The position numbers were made by a program, and so were the translations under genes. The notes below the pieces were generated by a model that was not told the DNA's origin, ran no database searches, and saw only the letters and a program-made list of their open reading frames with translations. DNA of 64,000 bases from Bradyrhizobium sp. 190 (GTDB lineage: Bacteria; Pseudomonadota; Alphaproteobacteria; Rhizobiales; Xanthobacteraceae), in assembly GCF_023073415.1 (NCBI RefSeq), contig NZ_JADPJL010000024.1, positions 124,001 to 188,000 on the forward strand, written 5' to 3'. Every line of letters starts with the position of its first letter. The first letter of the stretch is position 1. Positions 42,889 to 53,060 of this stretch are shown one piece after another.

Positions 42889-44061
42889 ATGACGGACATC
42901 AAGCCTTCGCCTAAGAAATCGGTCGCGCTATCAGGCGTGATCGCCGGCGACACCGCGCTGTGCACGGTCGGCCGCACCGGAAACGACCTGCATTACCGCG
43001 GCTACGACATTCTTGACGTCGCTGAAAGCTGCGAATTCGAGGAAATCGCGTATCTCCTCGTTCACGGCAGCCTGCCCACTTTGTCGGAGCTTCGAAACTA
43101 CAAGGCCAAGCTGAAGGCGCTGCGTGGCTTGCCGCTCGCGGTGTTGCAGACGCTGGAATTGCTGCCCGCCGCCGCGCATCCGATGGACGTCCTGAGAAGC
43201 GGGGTTTCCGCACTCGGCTGCATCCTGCCGGAGGCCCATGACCACAATCAGCCCGGAGCGCGCGACATTGCCGATCGGCTAATGGCCTCGCTTGGATCGA
43301 TGCTGCTCTACTGGCACCACTACGCCCATCACGGCCGGCGGATCGACGTCGAAACCGATGACGATTCGATCGGCTCGCACTTTCTTCATCTGCTCCATGG
43401 CAGGAAGCCGCCGCCATCGCACGAGCGCGCGATGCATACGTCGCTGATCCTCTATGCAGAGCATGAGTACAACGCCTCGACCTTCACCGCGCGCTCGATC
43501 GCGGGCACCGGCTCGGACCTCTATTCCGCGATAACAGGCGCGATCGGCGCGCTGCGCGGGCCGAAGCATGGCGGCGCCAACGAGATCGCGTTCGAAGTGC
43601 AGAAGCGCTACGGCGATACGGAAGAAGCGGAGGCCGATATCCGCCGCAGGGTCGCAGCCAGGGAGGTCGTGATCGGCTTCGGCCACCCGGTCTACACGAT
43701 CGCAGACCCGCGCAACAAGGTGATCAAGGAAGTCGCGCGCCGCCTCAGCATCGAGGGCGAAAGCACCCGGATGTTCGAAATCGCCGATCGGATCGAGGCC
43801 GTCATGGCCGATGCCAAGAAGATGTTCGCCAATCTCGACTGGTTCAGCGCGGTCTCCTACCACGCGATGGGGGTGCCGACCGCGATGTTCACGCCGCTGT
43901 TCGTGATTTCCCGAACGTCGGGGTGGGCGGCGCATGTGATGGAGCAGCGCATCAACAACAAGATCATCCGTCCGGCCGCAAACTATGTCGGCCCGGAGAA
44001 CCTGAAGTTCGTGCCGCTGCATGAGCGTGGCAAGGCGACCATCGCCCCACGCGCCGCGTAA
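42889..44061 (+). CDS. prpC: 2-Methylcitrate synthase
   Basis: A 390-residue citrate-synthase-fold enzyme that condenses propionyl-CoA with oxaloacetate. DLHYRGYDILDVAE (about 29-42), the catalytic-histidine regions HEYNASTFTARSIAG (about 190-204) and FGHPVYTIADPR (about 264-275) are present. It lies 11 bases after prpD. Its short N-terminus and gene order mark it as PrpC rather than GltA. Confidence 0.94.
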   Translation: MTDIKPSPKKSVALSGVIAGDTALCTVGRTGNDLHYRGYDILDVAESCEFEEIAYLLVHGSLPTLSELRNYKAKLKALRGLPLAVLQTLELLPAAAHPMDVLRSGVSALGCILPEAHDHNQPGARDIADRLMASLGSMLLYWHHYAHHGRRIDVETDDDSIGSHFLHLLHGRKPPPSHERAMHTSLILYAEHEYNASTFTARSIAGTGSDLYSAITGAIGALRGPKHGGANEIAFEVQKRYGDTEEAEADIRRRVAAREVVIGFGHPVYTIADPRNKVIKEVARRLSIEGESTRMFEIADRIEAVMADAKKMFANLDWFSAVSYHAMGVPTAMFTPLFVISRTSGWAAHVMEQRINNKIIRPAANYVGPENLKFVPLHERGKATIAPRAA

Positions 44062-44071
44062 GGAAGCAACA

Positions 44072-44992
44072 ATGGTATATCTCATCGGCACCAACGTAGC
44101 CGACAAGCCGGCCGGGGCTCGCTTTCGCGATCTCCTGGACAGACCGGGCATTCTCCAGATGCCGGGCACGCATAACGGCATGGCCGCGCTGCAGGCGCAC
44201 GACGCCGGCTTTTCCGCGCTGTATCTGTCGGGCGCGGCGATGACGGCTTCGATGGGCCTGCCCGATCTCGGCATCATCACGATCGAGGAAGTTGCCTTCT
44301 TCATCCGCCAGGTGGCGCGCGCCAGCGGCCTGCCGGTTCTGGTCGATGGCGACACCGGCTACGGCGAAGCGCTCAATGTCATGAACATGGTGCGCACTTT
44401 CGAGGATGCCGGTGCTGCGGCCGTTCACATCGAGGACCAGCTGCTTCCGAAAAAATGCGGTCACCTCAACGACAAGAAGCTGGCGGATGCACGCGACATG
44501 GCAGCCAAGGTCGCCGCCGCCGCAAAGGCGCGGCGTCATCTCTATCTGATCGCGAGAACCGACGCCGCGGCGAGCGAAGGCATGGACGGCGCGGTGGCGC
44601 GTGCAAAGCTTTATCTGGAAGCGGGAGCGGACGCGATCTTCCCGGAAGCGATGATTTCGCGGGAGATGTTTCAGGAGTTCGCCAGGCGCGTTCCCGGCGT
44701 TCCGCTGCTGGCGAACATGACGGAGTTCGGCAAGACGCCATTTTTTACCGCATCCGAGTTCGAGGCCATGGGCTACCGCATGGTGATCTGGCCGGTGTCG
44801 TCGCTCCGCGTCGCCAACAAGGCCCAGCAGGCTCTGTTCGCCGCCCTCAAGCGCGACGGCAGTACCTGCAACATGATCGACCAGATGCAGACGCGCGCCG
44901 AACTCTACGCCACGATCGGGCTGCACGAATACGAGGCGCTCGACGCCTCCATCGTCAAAACCATCGTCCCCACGGTCATGCCCGGGAGGTGA
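44072..44992 (+). CDS. prpB: 2-Methylisocitrate lyase
   Basis: A 306-residue isocitrate lyase/PEP-mutase-fold enzyme that splits 2-methylisocitrate into pyruvate and succinate. GDTGYGEALNVMNMVRTFEDAG (about 91-112, partly) and KKCGHLNDKKL (about 128-138) carry the catalytic cysteine and metal-site residues. ATG 44072 is ten bases after prpC. It completes the methylcitrate cycle set with prpD and prpC. Confidence 0.95.
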   Translation: MVYLIGTNVADKPAGARFRDLLDRPGILQMPGTHNGMAALQAHDAGFSALYLSGAAMTASMGLPDLGIITIEEVAFFIRQVARASGLPVLVDGDTGYGEALNVMNMVRTFEDAGAAAVHIEDQLLPKKCGHLNDKKLADARDMAAKVAAAAKARRHLYLIARTDAAASEGMDGAVARAKLYLEAGADAIFPEAMISREMFQEFARRVPGVPLLANMTEFGKTPFFTASEFEAMGYRMVIWPVSSLRVANKAQQALFAALKRDGSTCNMIDQMQTRAELYATIGLHEYEALDASIVKTIVPTVMPGR

Positions 44993-45067
44993 AGCTGTTC
45001 CGCTATCTTGCTGGCCGAAATGGAATTCATTGAAAAGGCAATGCGGGCGACGCCACCCGATCTCGTA

Positions 45068-45096
45068 TTGACTGAGATCGCCGTTGACCTTAACTG
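45068..45096 (+). promoter_or_regulatory. Possible promoter of the metE riboswitch RNA
   Basis: TTGACT (45068-45073), then 17 bases, then TAACTG (45091-45096). The -35 is good, the -10 poor. It is placed just before the riboswitch. Confidence 0.35.
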
Positions 45097-45102
45097 AACC
45101 CG

Positions 45103-45290
45103 TCGTGGTTCTTCGGGCTCGTTCGGTCCGAAGCTAAGAGGGAAGCCGGTGCAAAGCCGGAGCTGCCCCCGCAACTGTAAGCGGCGAGCCGCTGTCCAAC
45201 AAAGTCACTGAGACCTTACGTGGTTTCGGGAAGGCCGGACAGCAGCATTGACCCGCGAGCCAGGAGACCTGCCTCGACAACATAAACGTC
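45103..45290 (+). ncRNA. Cobalamin riboswitch controlling metE
   Basis: CTAAGAGGGAAGCCGGTG (45134-45151), the B12 box GCTGCCCCCGCAACTGTAAGC (45162-45182) and GCCAGGAGACCTGCC (45259-45273) are all present in order. It lies 111 bases upstream of metE. Cobalamin binding should shut off the B12-independent methionine synthase. Confidence 0.93.
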
Positions 45291-45377
45291 CTCGGGCGGG
45301 GTGTCCCGGTGGTGCGGTTGCGATTCCGCGCGCCTTTTGTCGCCTTCGGAATCCAGACGTGTCACTTTGGCCTTTGC

Positions 45378-45393
45378 CCCCAACATTTTGGGG
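45378..45393 (+). promoter_or_regulatory. Hairpin covering the metE ribosome binding site
   Basis: CCCCAA-CATT-TTGGGG forms a 6-bp stem whose 3' arm (GGGG) lies eight to eleven bases before the ATG at 45401 and would be the likely ribosome binding site. It may be the expression platform acting on translation. Confidence 0.5.
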
Positions 45394-45400
45394 TTAAGCC

Positions 45401-47758
45401 ATGTCTACATCTATAATCTCCACTTCCTCGCTTCCCGTTGCCTCCCTCGGCACGCCACGTATCGGCCCGCGCCGCGAGCTGAAATTCGCGCTGGAAAGTT
45501 TCTGGTCGGGCGCGTCAGACGAGAAGGCGCTGATCGAGACCGGCGCCGGCCTTCGCGCCGCCAACTGGGCGCGTCAGAAAAAACTCGGCGTCAGCGTGAT
45601 CCCGTCGAACGATTTCTCGTTCTACGACCAGATGCTGGACACTTCAGTGATGGTCGGCGCGATCCCAGACATCTATCGCTGGAACGGCGGCCCGGTCCCG
45701 CTCGCGACCTATTTCGCGATGGCCCGCGGCGCGCAAGGCAAAACGCATGATGCGAACTGCGGCCATATCAATCACGGGCACGACGCCGCGCACGGCGTAC
45801 CGGCGCTGGAAATGACAAAATGGTTCGACACCAACTACCACTACATGGTGCCCGAACTGGCGAGGGATCAGCAGTTCACCCTCGCCTCGCGCAAGCCGAT
45901 CGAGGAATACGAGGAGGCCAAAGCGCTGGGCTATCAGACCCGCCCTGTGCTCGTCGGCCCGGTGACGTTTCTCAAACTCGCCAAGAGCAAGGACGCCGGC
46001 TTCAATCCCCTGTCGCTGCTCGATCGGCTGCTGCCGGTTTACATCGAGGTGCTGCGCGAACTGACCTACCGCGGCGCCGAATGGGTACAGATCGACGAGC
46101 CATGTCTCGTGCTCGACCTCGATATCGTCGCCCAGCAGGCGCTGCATTACGCCTATACGGAGATCGCCAACGCGGTGCCGCAGCTCAAGGTCATGCTCGC
46201 GACTTATTTCGGCGGGCTGGGCGGCAACCGCGGTACCGCGCTGGCGCTGCCCGTCGCCGGCCTGCATCTCGATCTGGTGCGCGCGCCTGAACAGATCGAC
46301 GGCCTCGGCGATTTTCATGGCAACCGCGTGCTGTCGCTCGGCATCATCGACGGCCGTAACATCTGGCGCGCGGATTTGAGCCGGATCCTAGACCGGCTAG
46401 AACCTGTGATCGCGAAACTCGGCAAGGCGCGTGTGCAGATCGCCCCCTCCTGCTCGCTGCTGCATGTCCCGATCGATCTGGCGCTGGAAACAGGGTTCGA
46501 TTCCGAAGTCAAAAGCTGGCTGGCGTTCTCGGTTCAGAAGCTCGAGGAGCTGACCACGCTCGGGACGGCGCTCGCCGGCGGACGCGGGAGCGTCGCAGCT
46601 GCCCTGCGCACTTCGGACGAGGCGGCCGCCGCCCGCAAGGCTTCGCCGCGGATTCACGATGCGAAGGTCGCGGCGCGCATCGCCGGCATCGACGACGCCA
46701 TGCGCCGCCGCGCCAGCGTGTTCACTGAGCGTGTCGGCGTGCAGCGCGAGCGCTTCAACCTGCCGGCGTTCCCGACCACGACCATCGGCTCGTTTCCGCA
46801 GACGGCTGAAGTCAGGAAAGCGCGCGCCGCGCACGCCAGCGGTGCCCTGACAGATGAAGTCTACAAGGTTTATTTGCAGGACCAGACGGCCCGTGCGGTG
46901 CAGTGGCAGGAAACCATCGGTCTCGACGTGCTCGTGCATGGCGAGTTCGAACGCAACGACATGGTGCAGTATTTCGGCGAGCAGCTCGCGGGCTTCGCCT
47001 TCACCACGCACGGCTGGGTGCAATCCTACGGATCGCGCTATGTCCGTCCGCCGGTGCTGTTCGGCGACGTCTCGCGCCCGAGCGCCATGACGGTCGAGTG
47101 GTGGCAATACGCCCAATCGCTGACGAAAAAGCCGATGAAAGCGATGCTGACCGGTCCCGTTACCATCCTGAACTGGTCGTTCGTCCGCGACGATATTGCG
47201 CGCAGCGAGGCCTGCCGGCAGATCGCGCTTGCGATCCGCGACGAGGTCGCCGATCTCGAGGCTGCCGGCGCCGGCATGATCCAGATCGACGAGGCGGCGC
47301 TGCGGGAAGGCTTGCCGCTGCGCAAATCCGAATGGAAGGGCTATCTGGACTGGGCCGTCGACGCCTTCCGCCTCTGCTCCTCCGGCGTCCGCGACGAGAC
47401 CCAGATCCACACCCACATGTGTTACTCGGAGTTCAACGACATCATCAACGCGATCGGCGCGATGGACGCCGACGTGATATCGATCGAGACCTCGCGTTCG
47501 AAAATGGAGTTGCTCGACGCGTTCAGGGACTACCGCTATCCGAACGAAATCGGCCCCGGCGTCTACGACATCCATTCGCCGCGCGTGCCCGAGATCGAAG
47601 AGATGACCGCCCTGCTCAAGCTGGCGCGGATGCGGCTCTCCGACGCCCAGATCTGGATCAATCCGGATTGCGGATTAAAGACCCGCAAATGGGAGGAGGT
47701 GCGGCCCGCGCTCGTCAACATGGTAGCGGCGGCTCGCGAATTGCGGGCATCGGCCTAG
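45401..47758 (+). CDS. metE: Cobalamin-independent methionine synthase
   Basis: A 785-residue MetE with two TIM barrels. The C-terminal zinc ligands appear as His and Cys in THMCYSEF (about 670) and Cys in NPDCGLKTR (about 755), and the homocysteine/folate loop is in FPTTTIGSFPQT (about 455-466). It transfers methyl from 5-methyl-THF-triglutamate to homocysteine without B12. It is under the riboswitch at 45103. Confidence 0.96.
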   Translation: MSTSIISTSSLPVASLGTPRIGPRRELKFALESFWSGASDEKALIETGAGLRAANWARQKKLGVSVIPSNDFSFYDQMLDTSVMVGAIPDIYRWNGGPVPLATYFAMARGAQGKTHDANCGHINHGHDAAHGVPALEMTKWFDTNYHYMVPELARDQQFTLASRKPIEEYEEAKALGYQTRPVLVGPVTFLKLAKSKDAGFNPLSLLDRLLPVYIEVLRELTYRGAEWVQIDEPCLVLDLDIVAQQALHYAYTEIANAVPQLKVMLATYFGGLGGNRGTALALPVAGLHLDLVRAPEQIDGLGDFHGNRVLSLGIIDGRNIWRADLSRILDRLEPVIAKLGKARVQIAPSCSLLHVPIDLALETGFDSEVKSWLAFSVQKLEELTTLGTALAGGRGSVAAALRTSDEAAAARKASPRIHDAKVAARIAGIDDAMRRRASVFTERVGVQRERFNLPAFPTTTIGSFPQTAEVRKARAAHASGALTDEVYKVYLQDQTARAVQWQETIGLDVLVHGEFERNDMVQYFGEQLAGFAFTTHGWVQSYGSRYVRPPVLFGDVSRPSAMTVEWWQYAQSLTKKPMKAMLTGPVTILNWSFVRDDIARSEACRQIALAIRDEVADLEAAGAGMIQIDEAALREGLPLRKSEWKGYLDWAVDAFRLCSSGVRDETQIHTHMCYSEFNDIINAIGAMDADVISIETSRSKMELLDAFRDYRYPNEIGPGVYDIHSPRVPEIEEMTALLKLARMRLSDAQIWINPDCGLKTRKWEEVRPALVNMVAAARELRASA

Positions 47759-47786
47759 CGCGAGACGGACCCGGTCTCTAGGCCTC

Positions 47787-47880
47787 GTAGGGTGGGCAAA
47801 GGCGCACTTAGCGCCGTGCCCACCATCTTTCCGAGATGGTCAGCGTCAATGGTGGGCACGCTTCGCTTTGCCCACCCTAC
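47787..47880. repeat. Palindromic repeat, GTAGGGTGGGCAAAG family, copy 2
   Basis: The same arms as at 6696-6782 (GTAGGGTGGGCAAAG/CTTTGCCCACCCTAC), with a different centre. It lies between metE and the next small gene. Confidence 0.75.
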
Positions 47881-47932
47881 ACTTTGCCGCGACTATCTTT
47901 ATGATCACCGCGAAAGATCGAAGGAGACTGCG

Positions 47933-48130
47933 ATGCGCTTCTGGATTCAATGCACGAGGTTCGAGACAGGGCAACCCATCCACATCAATATCGCGCTCGT
48001 CGGCAGCATGTCACGCGACGACGAGCGCACTGTTCTTGCCTTTGTCGGAGGCGACGGGGAGACGATCGAAGTGGTAGAGACGCCGGAGCATATCCTGGCC
48101 GTGCATCTCGGCGCTCCGGCGAAGGCATAA
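47933..48130 (+). CDS. Small beta-rich protein of unknown function
   Basis: A 65-residue protein beginning MRFWIQCTRFETGQPIHINI and continuing in alternating beta strands, without signal or membrane segment. ATG 47933 has a strong AAGGAG upstream, so expression is likely. No family is recognised. It has one cysteine (Cys7). It stands between two palindromic repeats, which may separate it from metE. Confidence 0.6.
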   Translation: MRFWIQCTRFETGQPIHINIALVGSMSRDDERTVLAFVGGDGETIEVVETPEHILAVHLGAPAKA

Positions 48131-48152
48131 TTCGCCTCGTGGCGGCAACCAC

Positions 48153-48229
48153 GTCATTGCGAGCGAAGCGAAGCAATCCATTCTGTCCCGTCGCTGTGAG
48201 ATGGATTGCTTCGCTCCGCTCGCAATGAC
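48153..48229. repeat. Palindromic repeat, GTCATTGCGAGCGAAGCGAAG family
   Basis: GTCATTGCGAGCGAAGCGAA at the left and its near-perfect reverse complement at the right, with a short centre. Copy 2 is at 63556-63671. Confidence 0.75.
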
Positions 48230-48241
48230 GACAGCGCAGAC

Positions 48242-48270
48242 AAAAAAACGCGGCGTTTCCGCCGCGTTTC
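48242..48270 (-). terminator. Terminator of ftsH
   Basis: On the minus strand AAACGCGGCG-GAAA-CGCCGCGTTT is a 10-bp stem followed by a run of T residues (complement of A 48242-48248), 23 bases after the ftsH stop. Confidence 0.85.
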
Positions 48271-48292
48271 TTGTTCAACATCTAATCCGCTC

Positions 48293-50215
<1,923 letters not shown>

Positions 50216-50320
50216 TGATCTTCCTTCGTGGTCGCGCGGATCGCGGCCTTATGTCCTTGGCAGTAACCCTAGAGTATTCCTTGGGTAGTGTGGCGAGATT
50301 CCCCGGTCCACTGCATCCCA

Positions 50321-50349
50321 ATTTAGGTGGCGCCCGGGTCAATGCCAAG
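50321..50349 (-). promoter_or_regulatory. Possible RpoH-type promoter of ftsH
   Basis: On the minus strand CTTG (50346-50349), 18 bases, then CCTAAAT (50321-50327). This resembles the alphaproteobacterial heat-shock pattern (CTTG ... CYTATnT). The start would lie about 100 bases before ftsH. Confidence 0.3.
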
Positions 50350-50483
50350 GGAACCACACGGGACTATTTAACGCATCTTAACGCGATTCCCGGTCAAAAA
50401 ATGACGCAAAAACCGAGGTTTCTCCGAGGTGGTTAAGGCTCGCCGGTCCCGATATCGCGGATATCGGTATATGGGGATGCTTC

Positions 50484-51518
50484 TCAGGCACGGCTACCCC
50501 GTCGCGGCGGTGCTGAATCGACATGAATTCGACCCTTCGTCAAGCTGATCGCCGCCCCGGCCAGCGTTTGTTTCAGCCTTGTCTGCCTCCCGCCATTCGC
50601 AATGGCCCGGTCCAGCACCGCCAGCAGCGCTTCGACCTTGCCGAGTTCCGCAGACCCTTCGTGACCGGCGCGGTCAATCGCGCGCTTGAGCAGCCGAAGC
50701 CGGATTTCCTCTGGCAGACCGGCAAACGCTCCTGCATCGAATCCGAAGCGCGAGGCATCATCGCGATCTCTCAAGGCGAGATAGCGCTCGGCGCCGTCGG
50801 CCAGCACTTCAATCGCGGCATTCGCCCGCGCCAGCCTCGTTGCCAGCCGCGCCAGGTTTCGGCTGTCGCCGCCCTCCCCGGCCAGAGCCGGCATCAGCGC
50901 GCGCAGCCGCGGCCGCGTGAAGCTCATGTCCCGATTGGTGGGATCGTCGGCAAAGACGATCTTCGCCTTGCTCAGCGTCGCAACGAGCCGGGATTTCGGA
51001 ACGTCGAGCAACGGCCGCGACAGCCACACGCCCTCGCGCTCGGTCTCGCGCGCCATCGCCGCGAGACCGGCGATGCCGCTGCCGCGCAGCATCCGCATCA
51101 ACAGCGTCTCGGCCTGGTCGTCACGGGTATGCGCGGTGAGGATGTGCGTCGCGCCGTTCGCCCGCGCGGCTTTCGCCAACAGCTGATAGCGCGCCGCGCG
51201 GGCTGCGGCCGGTAATCCCGTTTTCGGCTTGGCGCCGATCCAGCGCAGCGTGCGGTGGGGCAGATCGAGCGTGCGGGCATGGCGCTTGACGTCACGCGCC
51301 TCGCGAGCTGCCTCAGGGCGCAAACCGTGATCGACAGTCACGGCGATCAAGCGCGGCCCGCGCGAAAGCGCACCGCGCCAGCGGGCGGCAAGCCACATCA
51401 GGGCAAGGGAATCGGGACCGCCGGATACCGCCAGCACGAGCGCGGGCGCGGCCTTCCAATGTGCGAACAGATCCTTCGCTTGCTGGACTGAGATCGGGGA
51501 CTGGTCGGGATCGGGCAT
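50484..51518 (-). CDS. tilS: tRNA(Ile)-lysidine synthetase
   Basis: A 344-residue enzyme that converts C34 of tRNA(Ile) CAU to lysidine. The PP-loop SGGPDSLALMW (about 31-41) is intact. The HTRDDQAETLLMRMLRGSG region (about 129-147) is typical, and the extension domain is short, as in alphaproteobacteria. I use ATG 51518 because the PP-loop domain begins soon after; the in-frame codons before it overlap the catalase promoter region. Confidence 0.94.
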   Translation of the reverse strand: MPDPDQSPISVQQAKDLFAHWKAAPALVLAVSGGPDSLALMWLAARWRGALSRGPRLIAVTVDHGLRPEAAREARDVKRHARTLDLPHRTLRWIGAKPKTGLPAAARAARYQLLAKAARANGATHILTAHTRDDQAETLLMRMLRGSGIAGLAAMARETEREGVWLSRPLLDVPKSRLVATLSKAKIVFADDPTNRDMSFTRPRLRALMPALAGEGGDSRNLARLATRLARANAAIEVLADGAERYLALRDRDDASRFGFDAGAFAGLPEEIRLRLLKRAIDRAGHEGSAELGKVEALLAVLDRAIANGGRQTRLKQTLAGAAISLTKGRIHVDSAPPRRGSRA

Positions 51519-51659
51519 GGCTCGGCCGGCGCAATGGGAACGCCTATGTTTGGAGCCATCCGCCGACGATCGCAAGGCGCTGGCAACCCCATCAACCGCT
51601 GCATGAGACCAGTTCCGATTGAGCCGGAGCACAGCCTATGCCCCAGACGGTTTAGTTTA

Positions 51660-51685
51660 GGAACAAAGCATGGAGCGTTGCCGTT
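51660..51685 (+). promoter_or_regulatory. EcfG-type general stress promoter
   Basis: GGAAC (51660-51664), 17 bases, CGTT (51682-51685): an exact match to the EcfG consensus of Bradyrhizobium and relatives (GGAAC-N16/17-CGTT). It lies 34 bases before the catalase ATG. Confidence 0.6.
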
Positions 51686-51719
51686 CGGGACTCATCATCC
51701 CAACCTTCGAGGCCATCCC

Positions 51720-52988
51720 ATGTATCACCACGTCAAGAAACTGATGTTCACCGTACGCGTCGATGAACCCGACCCGCGCTTTGGCACCATGCTCCTTGAA
51801 CAGTTCGGCGGCGCCAATGGCGAATTGGCGGCCGCGATGCAGTATTCGATTCAGGGGCTCAATTGTGAGGATCCGGACCGCAAGGACCTGTTGATGGACA
51901 TCGGCACCGAGGAACTGAGTCATCTTGAAATCGTCGGCACGCTGGCGCGCATGCACCTCAAGCCGATGAAGTTCGACCGTCAGGCGGCCGAAGCCGATCC
52001 GCTCATCGCGATTGCGGGTGGCGGCGGGGTAAATCTGTTCAATTCGCAAGGCAACGCCTGGACCGCCGATTATCTGAAGATCACCGGCGAACTCGACGTC
52101 GACCTGCGCAGCAACATCGCGGCCGAGGCGCGGGCCAAGATCGTCTACGAGCGGCTGATCAATTTCTGCGACGACGCCGGCACCAAGGACGCCCTGCAGT
52201 TCCTGATGACCCGGGAAATCACCCACATGAAGGCGTTCTCGCTGGCGCTTGAAAGCATGAGCAAGCCGGCCTTCAGCATCGGCCGCATCGCACCGACGCC
52301 GGGATTGGTCGACCAGTTCTTCAATGATTCCACCGGAACCGGTGAGCATGGCGAGATCGACACCCGCGGGCCCTGGAACGAAGGCAACGGCTGGGTATTC
52401 ACGGAATCGCCGGCCATTCAGGCCGAGCCGGGCGTCGCCAGCGCCCTTATCACGGAGAGCTCGCCGCCGGCCGACGAGGCTGGTCTGAACGATCTGTTGA
52501 TCGATGAACTCCGCGACATCCTGCATGCGGAAAAGCAACTGACCAAGGCGCTGCCGAAAATGGCCGAGGCGGCGCGCTTCGATCAGCTGCGCGAGCTGTT
52601 CGAGCAACATCTGATCGAGACCGAAAACCAGATCGAGCGCATCGACGAGTGCTTCGAACTACTCGGCAAGACAGCCCGCGCGAAACCCTGCAAGGGAATG
52701 ATGGGGCTGATCGAAGAAGGCCAGGAGGTCATGGCCGAAGGCGAGGAAAAGGAAGACGCCGCGGCCGACCTCGCGCTGATCGGCGCGGCGCAACGCGTCG
52801 AACATTACGAGATGTCGGCCTATACGACGGCGAAAAACCTCGCCCAGCAACTGCGCCACAGCGCAATCGTCGCTCTGTTGTCGAAGTCGCTGGGTGAAGA
52901 GGAGAACTCGGATCAGCTTCTCAACCAGGTGGCGCGATCGCTGATGTCAGTGGCAAGGATGCCGGCTGCGATCGAGCAGGCGGAATAA
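51720..52988 (+). CDS. Manganese catalase fused to a DUF892 (YciF-like) domain
   Basis: A 422-residue fusion. Residues 1-250 are a manganese catalase-type ferritin-fold domain, with metal ligands in NGELAAAMQY (about 32-41), GTEELSHLEI (about 61-70), EARAKIVYE (about 138-146) and TREITHMKAF (about 170-179). Residues 262-420 are a DUF892/YciF domain, also ferritin-like (NDLLIDELRDILHAEKQL at its start). Two ferritin-like units in one chain may combine peroxide breakdown with metal handling. The EcfG promoter fits a stress role. It interrupts cpoB-tilS order. Confidence 0.85.
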   Translation: MYHHVKKLMFTVRVDEPDPRFGTMLLEQFGGANGELAAAMQYSIQGLNCEDPDRKDLLMDIGTEELSHLEIVGTLARMHLKPMKFDRQAAEADPLIAIAGGGGVNLFNSQGNAWTADYLKITGELDVDLRSNIAAEARAKIVYERLINFCDDAGTKDALQFLMTREITHMKAFSLALESMSKPAFSIGRIAPTPGLVDQFFNDSTGTGEHGEIDTRGPWNEGNGWVFTESPAIQAEPGVASALITESSPPADEAGLNDLLIDELRDILHAEKQLTKALPKMAEAARFDQLRELFEQHLIETENQIERIDECFELLGKTARAKPCKGMMGLIEEGQEVMAEGEEKEDAAADLALIGAAQRVEHYEMSAYTTAKNLAQQLRHSAIVALLSKSLGEEENSDQLLNQVARSLMSVARMPAAIEQAE

Positions 52989-53002
52989 ATCGCTGCGATA
53001 CG

Positions 53003-53031
53003 CTCTTGCGGTCCACCATGGGCCGCAAGAG
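53003..53031. terminator. Bidirectional hairpin between the catalase and cpoB genes
   Basis: CTCTTGCGG (53003-53011) and CCGCAAGAG (53023-53031) form a perfect 9-bp stem between two convergent genes. A T run is lacking, so the efficiency is uncertain. Confidence 0.45.
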
Positions 53032-53060
53032 AAATCAGCGCCAATCGTCGACAAGGCAGA

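Noticed and set aside
46490..46505. tRNA-like GGTTCGATTCC
   Set aside because: It lies inside metE with no cloverleaf around it. No tRNA was found in the window.
50366..50379. TTAA-N6-TTAA near ftsH as a CtrA site
   Set aside because: The spacing is six rather than seven bases.
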